64,000 nt of DNA from Arthrobacter sp. B0490 (GCF_002929355.1 NZ_PJIR01000012.1:1-64000); one strand, 5' to 3'; positions 8,380 through 18,331 are shown, numbered from the stretch's first letter. Translations and numbers: made by a program. The notes: generated by a model from the sequence alone, not told the origin.

Positions 8380-9070
8380 GCAACGCATATTCTCCGCCAC
8401 ACCCATAGAAGCGATCGCGGCCGCCGACTCCGTCGCGGTCATCGGCCTCGGCCGGTTCGGGGGCGCCCTGGCCCTGGAACTGGAGGAAGCAGGAACCGAG
8501 GTCCTCGGGATCGACAGGGACGAGGAGACCGTCCAGTCCTACAACGGTCGCCTCACCCATGTAGTGCGCGCCGACACCACGAAAGAGGAAGCGCTACGCC
8601 AACTGTCCCTGCCCGAGTTCGACCGTGTCGTCGTCGGCATCGGAACCGACCTCGAAGCGAGCATCCTGACCACATCGATCCTCCTGCGCTTCGACCGGCC
8701 CACCATCTGGGCGAAGGCCATCAGCGAGCCACACGCCCAGATCCTGTCCCAGCTCGGGGTGGAGCGCGTGATCCGGCCCGAGCACGACATGGGCAAACGG
8801 GTAGCGCACCTCGTCCGTGGCACCATGCTCGACTACGTGGAGTTCGAGGACAACTTCGCCATGGTGAAAACCCGTCCACCACGCGAGTACTGGGACCGCG
8901 AACTCGGCACTACCGGCCTGCGCGCCAGGCACGGAGTCACGGTCGTCGCCGTCAAACGCAAAGGTGGCGAGTGGGACTACACCACGGCGCAGACCACCCT
9001 GTACGACGACGACGAGATCATCGTCGCCGGGCCCACGAGCAAAGCAGAACTCTTCAGCTCCCTGATGTAG
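8372..9070 (+). CDS. ktrA: TrkA/KtrA-family NAD-binding potassium uptake regulator
   Basis: 232-residue cytoplasmic RCK protein that forms the gating ring of the channel encoded upstream. A short N-terminal extension is followed by the Rossmann motif GLGRFGGALALELE (about residues 26-39) and the acidic strand end GIDRDEE that binds nucleotide. The TrkA-N half continues to about residue 150. The C-terminal RCK-C half includes GVTVVAVKR and DDEIIVAGP. The TTG start at 8372 lies inside the end of ktrB, and AAGGAAAGG just upstream can act as ribosome binding site. The 8-base overlap supports coupled translation. Confidence 0.92.
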   Translation: MARQRIFSATPIEAIAAADSVAVIGLGRFGGALALELEEAGTEVLGIDRDEETVQSYNGRLTHVVRADTTKEEALRQLSLPEFDRVVVGIGTDLEASILTTSILLRFDRPTIWAKAISEPHAQILSQLGVERVIRPEHDMGKRVAHLVRGTMLDYVEFEDNFAMVKTRPPREYWDRELGTTGLRARHGVTVVAVKRKGGEWDYTTAQTTLYDDDEIIVAGPTSKAELFSSLM

Positions 9071-9366
9071 ACCACTCGTCCGAAGGTGCGGTATGGAAGT
9101 CGCGTCCGACACCACGAACAGTCGGTGCTGACACGGGTGCGGCAGGACTCATGCCGCTGCGCGCACTGGCTCTCCTCATGACCTCTCGCTGGTCCGTGCC
9201 TTCGCTCTCCCAATCGCGCACACCATCGTCGCTGGAAAGGGACGGCCTTGGTGGCGCCACAGGTGCCCGTGCTCGCCGGATGAGGGTCTTCGCGGTGGCG
9301 AACGGTCCCGGACGGAGGAAGATCAGGACTCACGCCCATCGGGACCGGCACCTCTGCTCGGCGGGG
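9071..9366. other. Convergent intergenic region, nothing recognised
   Basis: These 296 bases lie between the convergent ktrA and hydrolase genes. Both strands contain only short shadow-like ORFs. I find no extended perfect inverted repeat and no gene I would support. Confidence 0.4.
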
Positions 9367-10146
9367 TCATGAGTGATCTTCGAGGAATCCGATGACGCGG
9401 TCGGTCGCCCGGGGGTCTTCGAGGTAGTAGCCGTGCCGTGCTCCGTCGAGGAGCTCGAGTTCCGCGCCGGGGATCGCTGCAGCGATACGCTCCGCGTTGG
9501 TCGGTGGGGTCATTTCGTCGTCGGTTCCGTGGATGACCAGGGTCGGCGAGGTGATGTCGGCAAGCCGGTCCCAGGCGTCGTGGGTGCGGCTGGCGGCAAG
9601 ATGAAGACGTCGCGCGTGACGGGACGCTGTCTGGTTGAAGAACGCATGCGCATCAGCACGGCGTTCGCCGGTGCGGAAGAACAGGGCCGCGATCCTGTCC
9701 GGGTCGCCACTGGCCAGGTCCTTGCTGGCCTGTGCGGACCGGCGTGTCCCACGCTCATCCCCTGCGGTGGTAGCGCCGAGGACGAGGGCGCTGACTCGGG
9801 ACGCGTGGTTGATCGCGATCCATTGCGCGACGCGCCCACCCATGGAATGCCCGTAGACGTGGGCGCGGTCGATGCCGGAGGCATCGAGTACCGCTATTGC
9901 GTCTCGGGCGAAGGATTCGGTCGTATAGCCCTCGTCCGGGCCGGCAGTGCTCTGTCCTGTGCCTCGGTGGTCGAAGGTGATGACACGGAAGCGCTCTTCC
10001 AGGGCCGGCAACAGCGCATCCCACGACGTGGAGTCGACCGCCTGACCGCTGATGAGAAGCAGTGGATGGCCCGAGCCGACGGATCGCCACGCGAGCCGTG
10101 TCCCGTCCGGAGCTGTCGCGCACTGCACTGGGGAATCTGCAGCCAT
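9367..10146 (-). CDS. Alpha/beta-hydrolase
   Basis: 259-residue soluble hydrolase with a complete catalytic layout. The oxyanion-hole segment is LLISGQAVDSTSW, the FDHRGTGQS strand-loop is typical of the family, and the nucleophile elbow is GHSMGG with Ser at about residue 101. The acid is in HGTDDEMTP and the histidine is in GARHGYYLEDP near the C-terminus. No signal peptide. The sequence is of the general esterase / carboxylactone-hydrolase type and the substrate cannot be predicted. It lies three bases after a GNAT gene on the same strand and is probably co-transcribed with it. Confidence 0.88.
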   Translation of the reverse strand: MAADSPVQCATAPDGTRLAWRSVGSGHPLLLISGQAVDSTSWDALLPALEERFRVITFDHRGTGQSTAGPDEGYTTESFARDAIAVLDASGIDRAHVYGHSMGGRVAQWIAINHASRVSALVLGATTAGDERGTRRSAQASKDLASGDPDRIAALFFRTGERRADAHAFFNQTASRHARRLHLAASRTHDAWDRLADITSPTLVIHGTDDEMTPPTNAERIAAAIPGAELELLDGARHGYYLEDPRATDRVIGFLEDHS

Positions 10147-10149
10147 GGT

Positions 10150-10842
10150 TCAATTCTGCCCGTCGTCCGCGAACGGCCGATCGTGGCACCCACACGTCGA
10201 CACCGTCGAACGCCCAGGAAGGACAGTCGCGGGGCCTTCCTCCGCCGCACCGGTCGGCGACTGTGCGTCCAAGGTGGGCCCGATGTCCCCTTCGAGGATC
10301 GACATGTAGTGGACGTCCACCCATCGCCCGTCGAACCACAGGGCGTCTCGGCCCGTTCCCTCGAGGCGGAAGCCTATCTTCTCGTAGACGTGTCGGGCGC
10401 GAGGGTTGAAGGCGTAGACCTCGAGCGCTATCCGGTGAAGTCCCAGCTCGCGAATCCCGTACCGGACCATCAGGTCCGTAGCCTCGGTTCCCAGACCCCG
10501 ACCGCGTCCTTCTGCACCGAGGAAGGTGCGGAAACTGCAGGACCTGTTCGACTCGTTCCAGTCATTGAGCACGACTTCTCCGACCATCGCGTTCGTCGCC
10601 CGATCGATGACAGCGAGGACGAGGCGATCGTCGGCAGAGCTCCAGTGCTCGTACGTCACGCGCAACTCATCGACTGTCCAGGGCAGCGTTGTCTCACTGC
10701 TGCAATGCACCGTTCCGGTCAGGATCGCGGCTTCGGCGTCCTGAAGCAGCCGATGGACGATCGGTGCGTCCTGCACGTCGATCGGTCGGAGCCTGACCCG
10801 CTGACCCTCGATGATGGGTTTGTGCGTGAAGATCGTGGCCAT
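10150..10842 (-). CDS. GNAT-family N-acetyltransferase
   Basis: 230-residue protein with a RimJ/RimL-like GNAT domain in residues 1-190. The acetyl-CoA pyrophosphate loop is GRGRGLGTEA; the following helix, the LEVYAFNPRARHVYEKIGF segment and the final strand with VDVHYMSIL are all present. These proteins transfer acetyl groups from acetyl-CoA to amines or protein N-termini; the substrate is unknown. A ~40-residue Pro/Ala/Gly-rich tail with a CGC motif follows the domain and looks like read-through of non-conserved sequence. The hydrolase gene begins three bases downstream. Confidence 0.88.
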   Translation of the reverse strand: MATIFTHKPIIEGQRVRLRPIDVQDAPIVHRLLQDAEAAILTGTVHCSSETTLPWTVDELRVTYEHWSSADDRLVLAVIDRATNAMVGEVVLNDWNESNRSCSFRTFLGAEGRGRGLGTEATDLMVRYGIRELGLHRIALEVYAFNPRARHVYEKIGFRLEGTGRDALWFDGRWVDVHYMSILEGDIGPTLDAQSPTGAAEEGPATVLPGRSTVSTCGCHDRPFADDGQN

Positions 10843-10879
10843 GCCGCCAGTTTGTCAGAGCACGCATCAATCCCCTGAA

Positions 10880-11623
10880 TCACGTTGTGACCTGCCGCAT
10901 ACGAGCGAGATCCCGACGAATGTAGCGCAGGTGCGCCCACTCCTCCTCGAGGATCACGCGGATGCAGTCACCGACGCTGGGATGCCAGTCACCGCCGCCC
11001 CACGGGTCCTCGCGCTGCTCAGCGAGCAGGCCCGCTGTGACCGTTGCCAGGAACTCGGTCACCTGTTGTTGTCGCCCTGCCCGAACCGCGATGATCTCGG
11101 CGTGTGCCGGCGGGTCGACCCGGAAGATCGACATGTCGAAGCCCATCTCGTCGGCGCCGGTGAAGATCTGCCCGATCTCATGGAACGGCTGCTCCTTCCG
11201 CAGGATTCCGCCGCTCAGCCATGCATCGGTTGCCAGGATGAGGTGTCGCAGGGTCTGGGCCATGGACCATTCGTCCTCGACGTGCGCGTCCATCAGCTCG
11301 GGTGGTGTACTCGTCACCGTTTCCCGCCACGCGGACTGCACAGCGTTCCAGCCCTCGCGAAGGCCTTCGGGTGTCTGCGCCTTCTGCAGCTCGCGGCCCG
11401 GGAACTGCCGGTTGAGCTCGGCGTCCACGAGCGGGACCACGTCGACGCCGTTGACGAGGAGACTGCCGAAGAAGAGGTCGTGGCTGTCGATGTCGAGTCC
11501 GCCCACGTCGACGCCTCGCATCGACATACCACTGACATCTGAGAATCGCAGGGTGGCGTCCTTGAAACTCGTCCTGATGAAGGTTGCACCTTCGAACTCT
11601 TTCGTGCCGAAATAGGTCGTCAT
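10880..11623 (-). CDS. DinB-like protein with N-terminal pentapeptide-type segment
   Basis: 247 residues from the ATG at 11623; an in-frame start at 11659 would add 12. Residues 1-60 show pentapeptide-repeat-like spacing (FEGATFIRTSFKDATLRFSDVSGMS without exceeding a few repeats). From about residue 70 the protein is a DinB-type four-helix bundle, with the metal-ligand-like histidines in QTLRHLILATDAWL and EEEWAHLRYIRRDL. In actinobacteria many DinB-fold enzymes are mycothiol-dependent transferases. The substrate is not predictable. It lies downstream of no partner and converges with the TPR gene's upstream region. Confidence 0.75.
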   Translation of the reverse strand: MTTYFGTKEFEGATFIRTSFKDATLRFSDVSGMSMRGVDVGGLDIDSHDLFFGSLLVNGVDVVPLVDAELNRQFPGRELQKAQTPEGLREGWNAVQSAWRETVTSTPPELMDAHVEDEWSMAQTLRHLILATDAWLSGGILRKEQPFHEIGQIFTGADEMGFDMSIFRVDPPAHAEIIAVRAGRQQQVTEFLATVTAGLLAEQREDPWGGGDWHPSVGDCIRVILEEEWAHLRYIRRDLARMRQVTT

Positions 11624-11930
11624 CGCCCTATCATCCGTGACGGGCCGCTGATGGGTCATGTCGGGTACGGGATCATCCGTTTCGGCGCGCTACTCGACAT
11701 CACTCATGCCACATCGGACGCATCCCGCACAGACGCGGGATCAGATGCCTGTCGTCCGCCGGCCCGCGAGTTCCGACTCCAACTCTGGGCCGATCCGCTC
11801 TGCCGCCCGGACGTGGATCCGGACGGCCGCCCCCGCCGGTCCCGAGGCACCGCCGAGTTCCAGGTGCACCCGCCCGCACCTGGCTCACCGTCGCCCGGGT
11901 CTGACTGGTGCCATGTGCGAAAGTGGCGCC

Positions 11931-12428
11931 ATGACTCTGGATGAAGAACTCGACCTGATCCTCGAGCGTCGGGACCGCAACGACATGGGGCCGACCCTTG
12001 AAGCTCTACTCCCCCTCTACGCCGCCCACTGCGAGAACGCCCGGGTGCTGTACGAGGTCGGCGGAGCCTACGACACCGCCGGACAGGAGGAGGTGGCGGA
12101 AGAGTTCTACCAGAAGGCTCTCACTGCCGGGCTGGAGGGTGATCTACTGCGGCGATGCTACGTCCAGTACGGATCGACGCTGAGGAATCTGGGCGAGTAC
12201 GAGAAGTCGCTCACGGTCTTCAGTTCGGCTCGTACCGCGTTTCCCGACTCGGCGGCACTGGGGGTGTTCGAAGCCATCACCCTGCACGCCGCAGGCCGAT
12301 CGCATGACACCATCGCGTCGCTGCTCGATCTGATCGTCGCCCACCTCAGCGATCCCGACATCGAGCGGTACAAGCCTGCGATCAGCGGGAATGCGACGCA
12401 CATCCGCTCTCGTGGGGCGAGCACGTGA
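11931..12428 (+). CDS. Tetratricopeptide repeat protein
   Basis: 165-residue soluble protein built of TPR-like helical hairpins. Repeats are visible around LLPLYAAHCENARVLYEVGGAYDT, the following AEEFYQKAL, and LRNLGEYEKSLTVFSSARTAFPDSAAL. This composition resembles small actinobacterial/firmicute TPR proteins of the YeaO-like hypothetical type that act as scaffolds. No catalytic motif is seen. The ATG at 11931 starts the conserved part (MTLDEELDLILERRD); an ATG 18 bases upstream is possible. No operon partner is apparent. Confidence 0.75.
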   Translation: MTLDEELDLILERRDRNDMGPTLEALLPLYAAHCENARVLYEVGGAYDTAGQEEVAEEFYQKALTAGLEGDLLRRCYVQYGSTLRNLGEYEKSLTVFSSARTAFPDSAALGVFEAITLHAAGRSHDTIASLLDLIVAHLSDPDIERYKPAISGNATHIRSRGAST

Positions 12429-12619
12429 ACCCGTTGAACGACGGCCCGAGACCGTGCCGCATCATTCTCCTTCCCGGCAGCGCCCGCAACGTGCGACGGA
12501 CCGCGGATGATTCCTGACATGCAGGGTTCCGGCGACGCAGAGGTAGACGCCGCGTCGCCGGCTGCTCATCGGGGTTAGGCTCGGACCATTACCTGTCGGA
12601 CGGCTGCATGGGGGTAGCA

Positions 12620-12942
12620 ATGAGTATCGGTGGACCTGAAGTGCTCGTTCTCCTACTGATCTGGCTGGTCCTGATCGCGGTGGTCGGGCTTGCTCTGTAC
12701 GCGGTCATCAGACTGGGCGTGAAACACGGGATGCGGTCCTACTATGCAGACGCTGCCCGCAGTCCCGACCCGACGAGCTAGGCCTGGCTGAACAGAAGGA
12801 CCGCTCCCGCTGGGCGTGGTTCCTCATCTCCCTGTTCCTCGGACCGTTCGCCACCATCCTGATCGTCGTGACGAGACCACCCGCGCCTGTGGCTCCGCCA
12901 GGATCCCATACGGCAGTCCGAAGATCCCGACCGACCGACTAG
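12620..12942 (+). pseudogene. Small two-TM membrane protein, probably frameshifted
   Basis: A 53-codon ORF at 12620-12781 encodes one hydrophobic helix (VLVLLLIWLVLIAVVGLAL) followed by VIRLGVKHGMRSYYA, then stops. Directly after the stop a different frame, 12784-12942, encodes LAEQKDRSRWAWFLISLF and LGPFATILIVVT, a second helix with no start codon of its own. This second segment is a common C-terminal half of small actinobacterial membrane proteins, so the two parts look like one ~105-residue protein split by an indel near 12750-12785. An in-frame ATG at 12608 is an alternative start. Confidence 0.5.
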
Positions 12943-13067
12943 CTGCGGTGTGGCCGATGCGCGTCTCCACGGGTCGATCCCACTGGCCCTCGGAAGCCGC
13001 CGAGGTGCCGGCCTCACGAGCTAGCCCGGTGAGCACCGGCGGAGCTACCGTAGACGCGGAGGCCCGG

Positions 13068-14639
13068 ATGGATGAGCTCGACCAGTTGCTTACCGGTGGA
13101 CGGACGGCCTACGAGCGCGGCGACTGGCAGGTTGCCCATCAGCAGCTGGAGGAGGCACGGACACGAGCGGAGCTCTCCTCCGACGACCTGAACCTGCTCG
13201 GCAGCGCCGCGTGGTGGGTCGGCCGGATCAGGCAAGCGTTGGAGATCTCCGAGACGATCTACCATCGGTTGCACCACGGCGGCGATGCGCTCGGTGCCGC
13301 CAGGAAGGCTCTCGACGTCGGACTGGTCTGGTTCATCCGCGGCGACCTGGTGATCGCGTCCGGCTGGGTCAACCGGGCCCGACGGATCCTGCAGGACCTG
13401 CCCGAAGGACTGGAGCACGGCTACCTGCTCTACCTGGAGGCCGCGCTCACGCTCGATGTCCGCGATCTCGGCCCGACGCGCGAGGCTGCTGCCGGGCTGC
13501 AGGACCTGGGGCGGCGCCTGCGGGCTCCGGCCCTTACAGCGTTCTCGCTCGTGCTCGCCGGCCTGGCGGACGTGCGCAGCGGCCGGACCGCGGCCGGGTT
13601 CGCCCAGTTGGACGAGGCGATGCTCCCGGTCCTCGCCGGCCGGCTGCCGCCCGAATGGGCCGGTGAGATCTACTGCATCGTGATCCACGCCTGCTACGAC
13701 GTCAACGACCTGCACCGGATGAGGGCCTGGACCCACGCAACGGAGCAGTGGTGCGAACAGTTCTCCGGTGACGTGGTCTACTCGGGCATCTGCCGCATCC
13801 ACCGGCTGCAACTCTCGAGTATCGAGGGCCACTGGGACGCCGCGGAGAACGCCATCGAGAGAAGCGGGGCCGAGCTCGTGGGCCGCAACAACTGGGTCGC
13901 GGGCGAGGCGTTCCACCAGCTCGGCGAACTCCGCCGGCTCCGGGGGGACACCGCCGGCGCCCGGACGGCCTACGAGCGGGCGCGCAGCCTCGGCACCGAA
14001 CCCCAGCCCGGGGAGTCGCTGCTCCAGTACGCGTCGGGTGAGAAGGACGCCGCATGGTCCGGTGTGAGCGCGGCGCTGGCCGGGCGGGACCGTCTGGCCA
14101 GCGCCCGTCTGCTGCAGGCCGCCGTCGACATCGCCCTCGCGACGGGGCTCCAGGAGGACGCCGAGCGGCTCTGCAGCCAACTGGAGGAGAGCGCCGCCGT
14201 GCTGATCGCTCGGGCGCGGTACGCCGAGGCCATGCCCGTCCTGCAGGCCGCAGGTCGCGAGTACCGCGGGATGCACGCCCGCTACGAGACGGCCAGGATC
14301 CATGAACTCCTCGCCCAGGCGCACCGCGGGATGGGCCAGGCCGGTGCCGCGGCGGCGGACTCCGCGACCGCCCTGGCCATCTACCGGCAACTCGGTGCGC
14401 TGCCGGACATCCACCGGCTCGACGGCGGACCACTGCCCGGCGGGCTCACCCAGCGGGAGGTGGAGGTGCTCGCGCTCGTCGCCGCGGGGGCCAGCAACAG
14501 GTCGGCGGCCGAAGCCCTGTTCATCAGCCAGAAGACGGTCGGCCGGCACCTCGCCAACATCTTCGCGAAGATCGGGACCTCGTCACGGACCGCCGCTGCG
14601 GCCTGGGCCCACGACCACGGCGTACTCCCCCGCCGCTGA
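13068..14639 (+). CDS. LuxR-family regulator with TPR-like sensor domain
   Basis: 523-residue transcription regulator. Residues 1-440 are helical repeats of TPR type, with recognisable units such as [18 protein letters not shown] and [26 protein letters not shown]. There is no ATP-binding P-loop, so this is not a full LAL/MalT-type protein. The last ~65 residues form a LuxR/GerE helix-turn-helix, with [15 protein letters not shown] and the recognition helix region [17 protein letters not shown]. The ATG at 13068 has GGAGG five bases upstream. It is followed after 179 bases by a SAM methyltransferase gene on the same strand, its likely target. Confidence 0.88.
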   Translation: MDELDQLLTGGRTAYERGDWQVAHQQLEEARTRAELSSDDLNLLGSAAWWVGRIRQALEISETIYHRLHHGGDALGAARKALDVGLVWFIRGDLVIASGWVNRARRILQDLPEGLEHGYLLYLEAALTLDVRDLGPTREAAAGLQDLGRRLRAPALTAFSLVLAGLADVRSGRTAAGFAQLDEAMLPVLAGRLPPEWAGEIYCIVIHACYDVNDLHRMRAWTHATEQWCEQFSGDVVYSGICRIHRLQLSSIEGHWDAAENAIERSGAELVGRNNWVAGEAFHQLGELRRLRGDTAGARTAYERARSLGTEPQPGESLLQYASGEKDAAWSGVSAALAGRDRLASARLLQAAVDIALATGLQEDAERLCSQLEESAAVLIARARYAEAMPVLQAAGREYRGMHARYETARIHELLAQAHRGMGQAGAAAADSATALAIYRQLGALPDIHRLDGGPLPGGLTQREVEVLALVAAGASNRSAAEALFISQKTVGRHLANIFAKIGTSSRTAAAAWAHDHGVLPRR

Positions 14640-14818
14640 GCGCTGCAGGCGGGCACCGCGTCCCCGGACTCGAGCGTCCGTGGGAGGCAGGTGCATCGTT
14701 CGCCCCACAGGCACGCCGCGGAGGACGCATCGTTCGCCCGATGCCGGGCAGCGCCCGGCTTCCTAGAGTCGTATCAACCGGGCAGACAGGAGCCCGTCGC
14801 GAACAGGAAGAGAAGATC

Positions 14819-15967
14819 ATGACCGTCAACCAGGACACTTCGCTCGAGGATGTCGCCGTCGGAACTCTCGATACCTCGGGATTCGATGCAGCTGAAACTA
14901 CTGCCGAGGAGTTCGACGCCGAGGCGGCGGCGGCTCTTGCCGGACGCTTCATAGGCATCCTCAACGACGCGGCGATCGCCGTGCTGACGAGCATCGGCCA
15001 CCAGACCGGACTCTTCGAGACACTGGCGACGCTGCCTGCGGCGACGAGTGAGCAGATCGCGGACGCCGCGGGTCTCGACGAGCGCTATGTCCGCGAATGG
15101 CTCGGCGGCATGACCGCGGCGCGCGTGGTCCGCTACGACCCCGACGACGGGACCTACCTGCTCCCCCGCGAGCATGCCGCGGTACTCACGAGTGCCGCGG
15201 GTCCCAACAACCTCGCCATCCTCATGCAGCACACGTCGATGATGGGCGAGATGGAGCAGCAGGTCATCGAGCGTTTCCGGCGCGGCGGCGGGCTATCCTA
15301 CGAGGAGTACCCCCACTTCCACCGGAACATGGCCGAGACCAGTGCCGCGGTGCACGACCTCGCGCTGGTGGACGGTATCCTCCCCCTGGGCCCGGAGCTC
15401 CCGGGGCGGCTCAGGACCGGGATCGATGTCGCCGACATCGGCTGCGGCAGCGGACACGCGATCAACCTGATGGCACAGGCCTTCCCTGCGAGCCGGTTCA
15501 CCGGCTACGACTTCTCCGAGTCGGCCATCGGCGCCGCCCGCGCCGAGGCCGACAGGATGGGGTTGTCCAATGCGACGTTCGACGTGCTCGACGTCACCCA
15601 GTTGGACATCGAGGCCGGCTTCGACGCGGTCACCGCTTTCGACGCGATCCACGATCAGGCCCACCCGGCGAGGGTGCTCCGAAACATCGAGCGGGCCCTG
15701 CGGCCCGGGGGGACGTTCCTGATGGTGGACATCAAGGCGTCCAGCAATGTCGAGGACAACATCGACCTCCCCTGGGGCAGCTACCTCTACGCCATCTCGA
15801 CCGTCCATTGCATGAGCGTGTCGCTCGGGCTCGGCGGCGACGGCCTGGGAACGGTCTGGGGCGAGCAGCTCGCGCTGTCAATGCTCGGCGATGCCGGCTT
15901 CGGGGACGTCGAGGCCAAGGGCATCGACTCCGACCCGTTCAACGCCTACTTCGTCGCCCGGAAGTGA
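14819..15967 (+). CDS. Class I SAM-dependent methyltransferase with winged-helix N-terminus
   Basis: 382-residue enzyme. Residues 60-130 contain a winged-helix-like region ([21 protein letters not shown]) as in Rv2258c-type methyltransferases. The Rossmann SAM-binding domain begins with [14 protein letters not shown] (motif I, about residue 205), then [14 protein letters not shown] and the motif around [13 protein letters not shown], and [14 protein letters not shown]. The ATG at 14819 is preceded by AGGAAGAGAAG. The methyl acceptor is unknown. The adjacent LuxR-type gene suggests it is under dedicated control. Confidence 0.88.
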   Translation: MTVNQDTSLEDVAVGTLDTSGFDAAETTAEEFDAEAAAALAGRFIGILNDAAIAVLTSIGHQTGLFETLATLPAATSEQIADAAGLDERYVREWLGGMTAARVVRYDPDDGTYLLPREHAAVLTSAAGPNNLAILMQHTSMMGEMEQQVIERFRRGGGLSYEEYPHFHRNMAETSAAVHDLALVDGILPLGPELPGRLRTGIDVADIGCGSGHAINLMAQAFPASRFTGYDFSESAIGAARAEADRMGLSNATFDVLDVTQLDIEAGFDAVTAFDAIHDQAHPARVLRNIERALRPGGTFLMVDIKASSNVEDNIDLPWGSYLYAISTVHCMSVSLGLGGDGLGTVWGEQLALSMLGDAGFGDVEAKGIDSDPFNAYFVARK

Positions 15968-15991
15968 CCGGAGGTCACCGCTGAGGTCCGA

Positions 15992-16026
15992 CCGCGCCCG
16001 GGCTCCGCCGGAAGGCCCGGGCGCGG
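15992..16026. terminator. Hairpin between convergent genes
   Basis: A perfect 12-bp inverted repeat has arms at 15992-16003 and 16015-16026 with an 11-base loop. It lies 25 bases after the methyltransferase stop and 70 bases after the priA stop on the other strand, so it may act in both directions. There is no T-tract, which is common for actinobacterial terminators. Confidence 0.65.
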
Positions 16027-16096
16027 TCCTCCCGGCGCACGGCGCACACGCCCTCGGGAGAACGGGCGGACGAACCGCCGACCGTCTCCCAGGGCG

Positions 16097-18286
16097 TCAG
16101 AGGACGTCGAGGGCGTCGAGCCGGATGTGCACTGGCTCGCCCGTACGCCGGGCGGACAGCGCCGCGCGGCGTGCCCGCAGCTGGGCGGTGATGCCCGCAG
16201 CCGACCGGTAGGGGAAGAACAGCAGGACCCGGTGGCTGCCCTGCCCGGCCAGCGCATCCCCGGACGATGCGGGGGCGGCGCCCTTTGCAGCGCCGGCAGC
16301 GGAACGAGCCGCGAGCATCGCCTCCCGCCGGATGTCCGGGGGTACGGGAGCCGGACCGACGACGCGCGCGACGCCCTCCGTCTGCACACCCTCGAGGAAA
16401 TGCGCGAGGGCCTCGCGGGTGCCGGTGAGCACCGCGTACCGGACGACCGGAGGCAGGCCGAGCTCCTGCCGCTCCGCGAGTTCCCGTGAGGCAGCACCGG
16501 CCGGATCCCACCGGACGAGGTGCCCCACCGCGACGTCGTCGTCGCCGGTGATCACGACCGTGCCGCCCGCCGTCGAGGGACGTGCGAGGACCGCGGCGGA
16601 GAACCAGCGGCGCAGGGCATCCTCGCCGGCGCGCAGCGACTCCCTGCTGAGCAGGGCGTTGCCGTCGAGCAGGATGACGGCGGCGTACCCTCCCGGCGCC
16701 ACGGGTTCGGCACCCGGCGTGGCGACGACGACGGCGGGGACGTCCCGCACGGCGTCGACGATGTGCTCGCCCGCCGAGGAGACGACCGGCACCCCGGGGA
16801 ACGCCCTTCCCAGTTCCTCCGCCGTGCGCGTTGCTCCCGCCACGGTCGCGCGGATACGGACTCCCCCGCACTCCCCGCAGGACCAGGAGGACTCGGGGCG
16901 GCCGCACCACCGGCACGCGAGGGGGGCGGAGCGACCGGGCTGTGCGAGCGGTCCGGCGCACGCGGAGCACCGGGCCGGGTGGCGGCACCGGTCGCAGGCG
17001 AGCGCCGGGGAGAAACCGGTGCGGGCGACCTGCAGCAGCACGGGGCCGCGCTTCAGCCCCGCCTGCGCGGCCGACCACGCGGCGTGCGGGATCCGGGCCT
17101 GGGCGGCGAGGGGGTCGCGTTCCATCTGGTACGCGTCGGCCGCATGGACGACGCGGGGCGTCCCACGGCGGACCTCGGCGCGGTCGGCCTGGATGGCGTG
17201 CGCCCAGCCCGTGTCGACGAGGCGTTGGGCCTCCGTGGTCCTGCCGATGGAGGTGAGCAGCATCGCCGTCCCCTCGTGCTCGGCCCGCAGCAGCAGCACG
17301 TCCCGGACGTGCTGGTATGGGGCCCGCTGCTCGATGTGCTGGTCGTCGCCGTCGTCCCAGAGGCAGACCAGGCCGAGGTCCTTCACGGGCGCGTAGGCGG
17401 CCGACCGGGTACCGACGGCGACGGTCGCCGTGCCGTGGAGGACGCGCAGGAAGTTCCGGTACCTCGGCGTCGCGCCGTCCTCCCCCGTCAGCCGGGCGAC
17501 GGCGGGCGCGCCGAGCCGGGCGACGAGGGCCTCCTCCACCCGTGCGAGGTCACGCTGGTCGGGCACGACGACGACGGACCCGCGCCCCGAGGCGGCGGTG
17601 GCCGCCACGGCGTCGGCGATCTCCTCGGTCCACGCGGTGGGACCGTACCCGCCGAGGCTCGTGAGGACGGCCCGCGGAGACTCCCCCGCCCTGAGGTGCT
17701 GCAGGTAGGTCCGTCCGTTGACGTAGCGGCCGAAGCTGCCGGAGGACCGGGGTTCCACGTAGACGGGGAGCGCGGGTTCCTGTGTGTCGTCCGGGACCGC
17801 CTCCGGTATCTGCCTGCCGGCCGGGAACTCCGTCTCGACGCGGGCCATGCGCGGCGGAACGGCGGACCGCAGGACATCGCTCACGGTGCCCACGGACCGC
17901 GCTGCGACGGCGGTCGCGAGGGCCAGGATCTCGGGCGTGAGCACCTGCTGCGAGGAGACGACCTTGCCAAGTGGCAGGAGCGTGGCGGTCGTGCTGGCCT
18001 CGTCGACCCGTTCGGCCAGGAACGCGGCCTGCTCCCGTCCGGCGAACCGCACCTTCACGCGGACCCCTGGCTGCGCCTCGGTGTCCATCGCGGCCGGCAC
18101 CGCGTAGTCGAAGAAGCGGTCGAGGTGCGGCAGCTGGGCATCGAGGACGACCCGCGCGACGGGCAGTGACGACGCCCGCTCGGGGTCGGCGAGGGGCAGT
18201 TTGGCGGGGCCGAATCCGTGCAGGAGCGACAGCTGGCCATCGGTACCCGGGGTCGGTCGCGTGGCGGGACGCGTCGTCTCCGTCAT
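16097..18286 (-). CDS. priA: Probable primosomal protein N' (PriA-like, ATPase-degenerate)
   Basis: 729-residue protein aligned with PriA by its N-terminal DNA-binding domain (VARVVLDAQLPHLDRFFDY, VRVKVRFAGREQAAFL) and by the zinc-binding cysteine clusters between about residues 440 and 485 (CDRCRHPARCSAC, CRWCG, CGECGG). The helicase motifs have decayed: no GxGKT Walker A is present where it should lie (SLGGYGPTAWTEE), and the DEEH box reads WDDGDDQ. Actinobacterial PriA proteins are known to lack these motifs, so it probably helps replication restart without unwinding. It follows metK by 45 bases and closes this minus-strand block. Confidence 0.88.
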   Translation of the reverse strand: MTETTRPATRPTPGTDGQLSLLHGFGPAKLPLADPERASSLPVARVVLDAQLPHLDRFFDYAVPAAMDTEAQPGVRVKVRFAGREQAAFLAERVDEASTTATLLPLGKVVSSQQVLTPEILALATAVAARSVGTVSDVLRSAVPPRMARVETEFPAGRQIPEAVPDDTQEPALPVYVEPRSSGSFGRYVNGRTYLQHLRAGESPRAVLTSLGGYGPTAWTEEIADAVAATAASGRGSVVVVPDQRDLARVEEALVARLGAPAVARLTGEDGATPRYRNFLRVLHGTATVAVGTRSAAYAPVKDLGLVCLWDDGDDQHIEQRAPYQHVRDVLLLRAEHEGTAMLLTSIGRTTEAQRLVDTGWAHAIQADRAEVRRGTPRVVHAADAYQMERDPLAAQARIPHAAWSAAQAGLKRGPVLLQVARTGFSPALACDRCRHPARCSACAGPLAQPGRSAPLACRWCGRPESSWSCGECGGVRIRATVAGATRTAEELGRAFPGVPVVSSAGEHIVDAVRDVPAVVVATPGAEPVAPGGYAAVILLDGNALLSRESLRAGEDALRRWFSAAVLARPSTAGGTVVITGDDDVAVGHLVRWDPAGAASRELAERQELGLPPVVRYAVLTGTREALAHFLEGVQTEGVARVVGPAPVPPDIRREAMLAARSAAGAAKGAAPASSGDALAGQGSHRVLLFFPYRSAAGITAQLRARRAALSARRTGEPVHIRLDALDVL

Positions 18287-18331
18287 GATGCTGCGGCGGG
18301 CGACGCGTGCCGCCCGCCGTCCCCTCCCGCC

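Noticed and set aside
9373-10878. 501-residue plus-strand ORF over the hydrolase and GNAT genes
   Set aside because: It is antisense to two genes with intact catalytic motifs.
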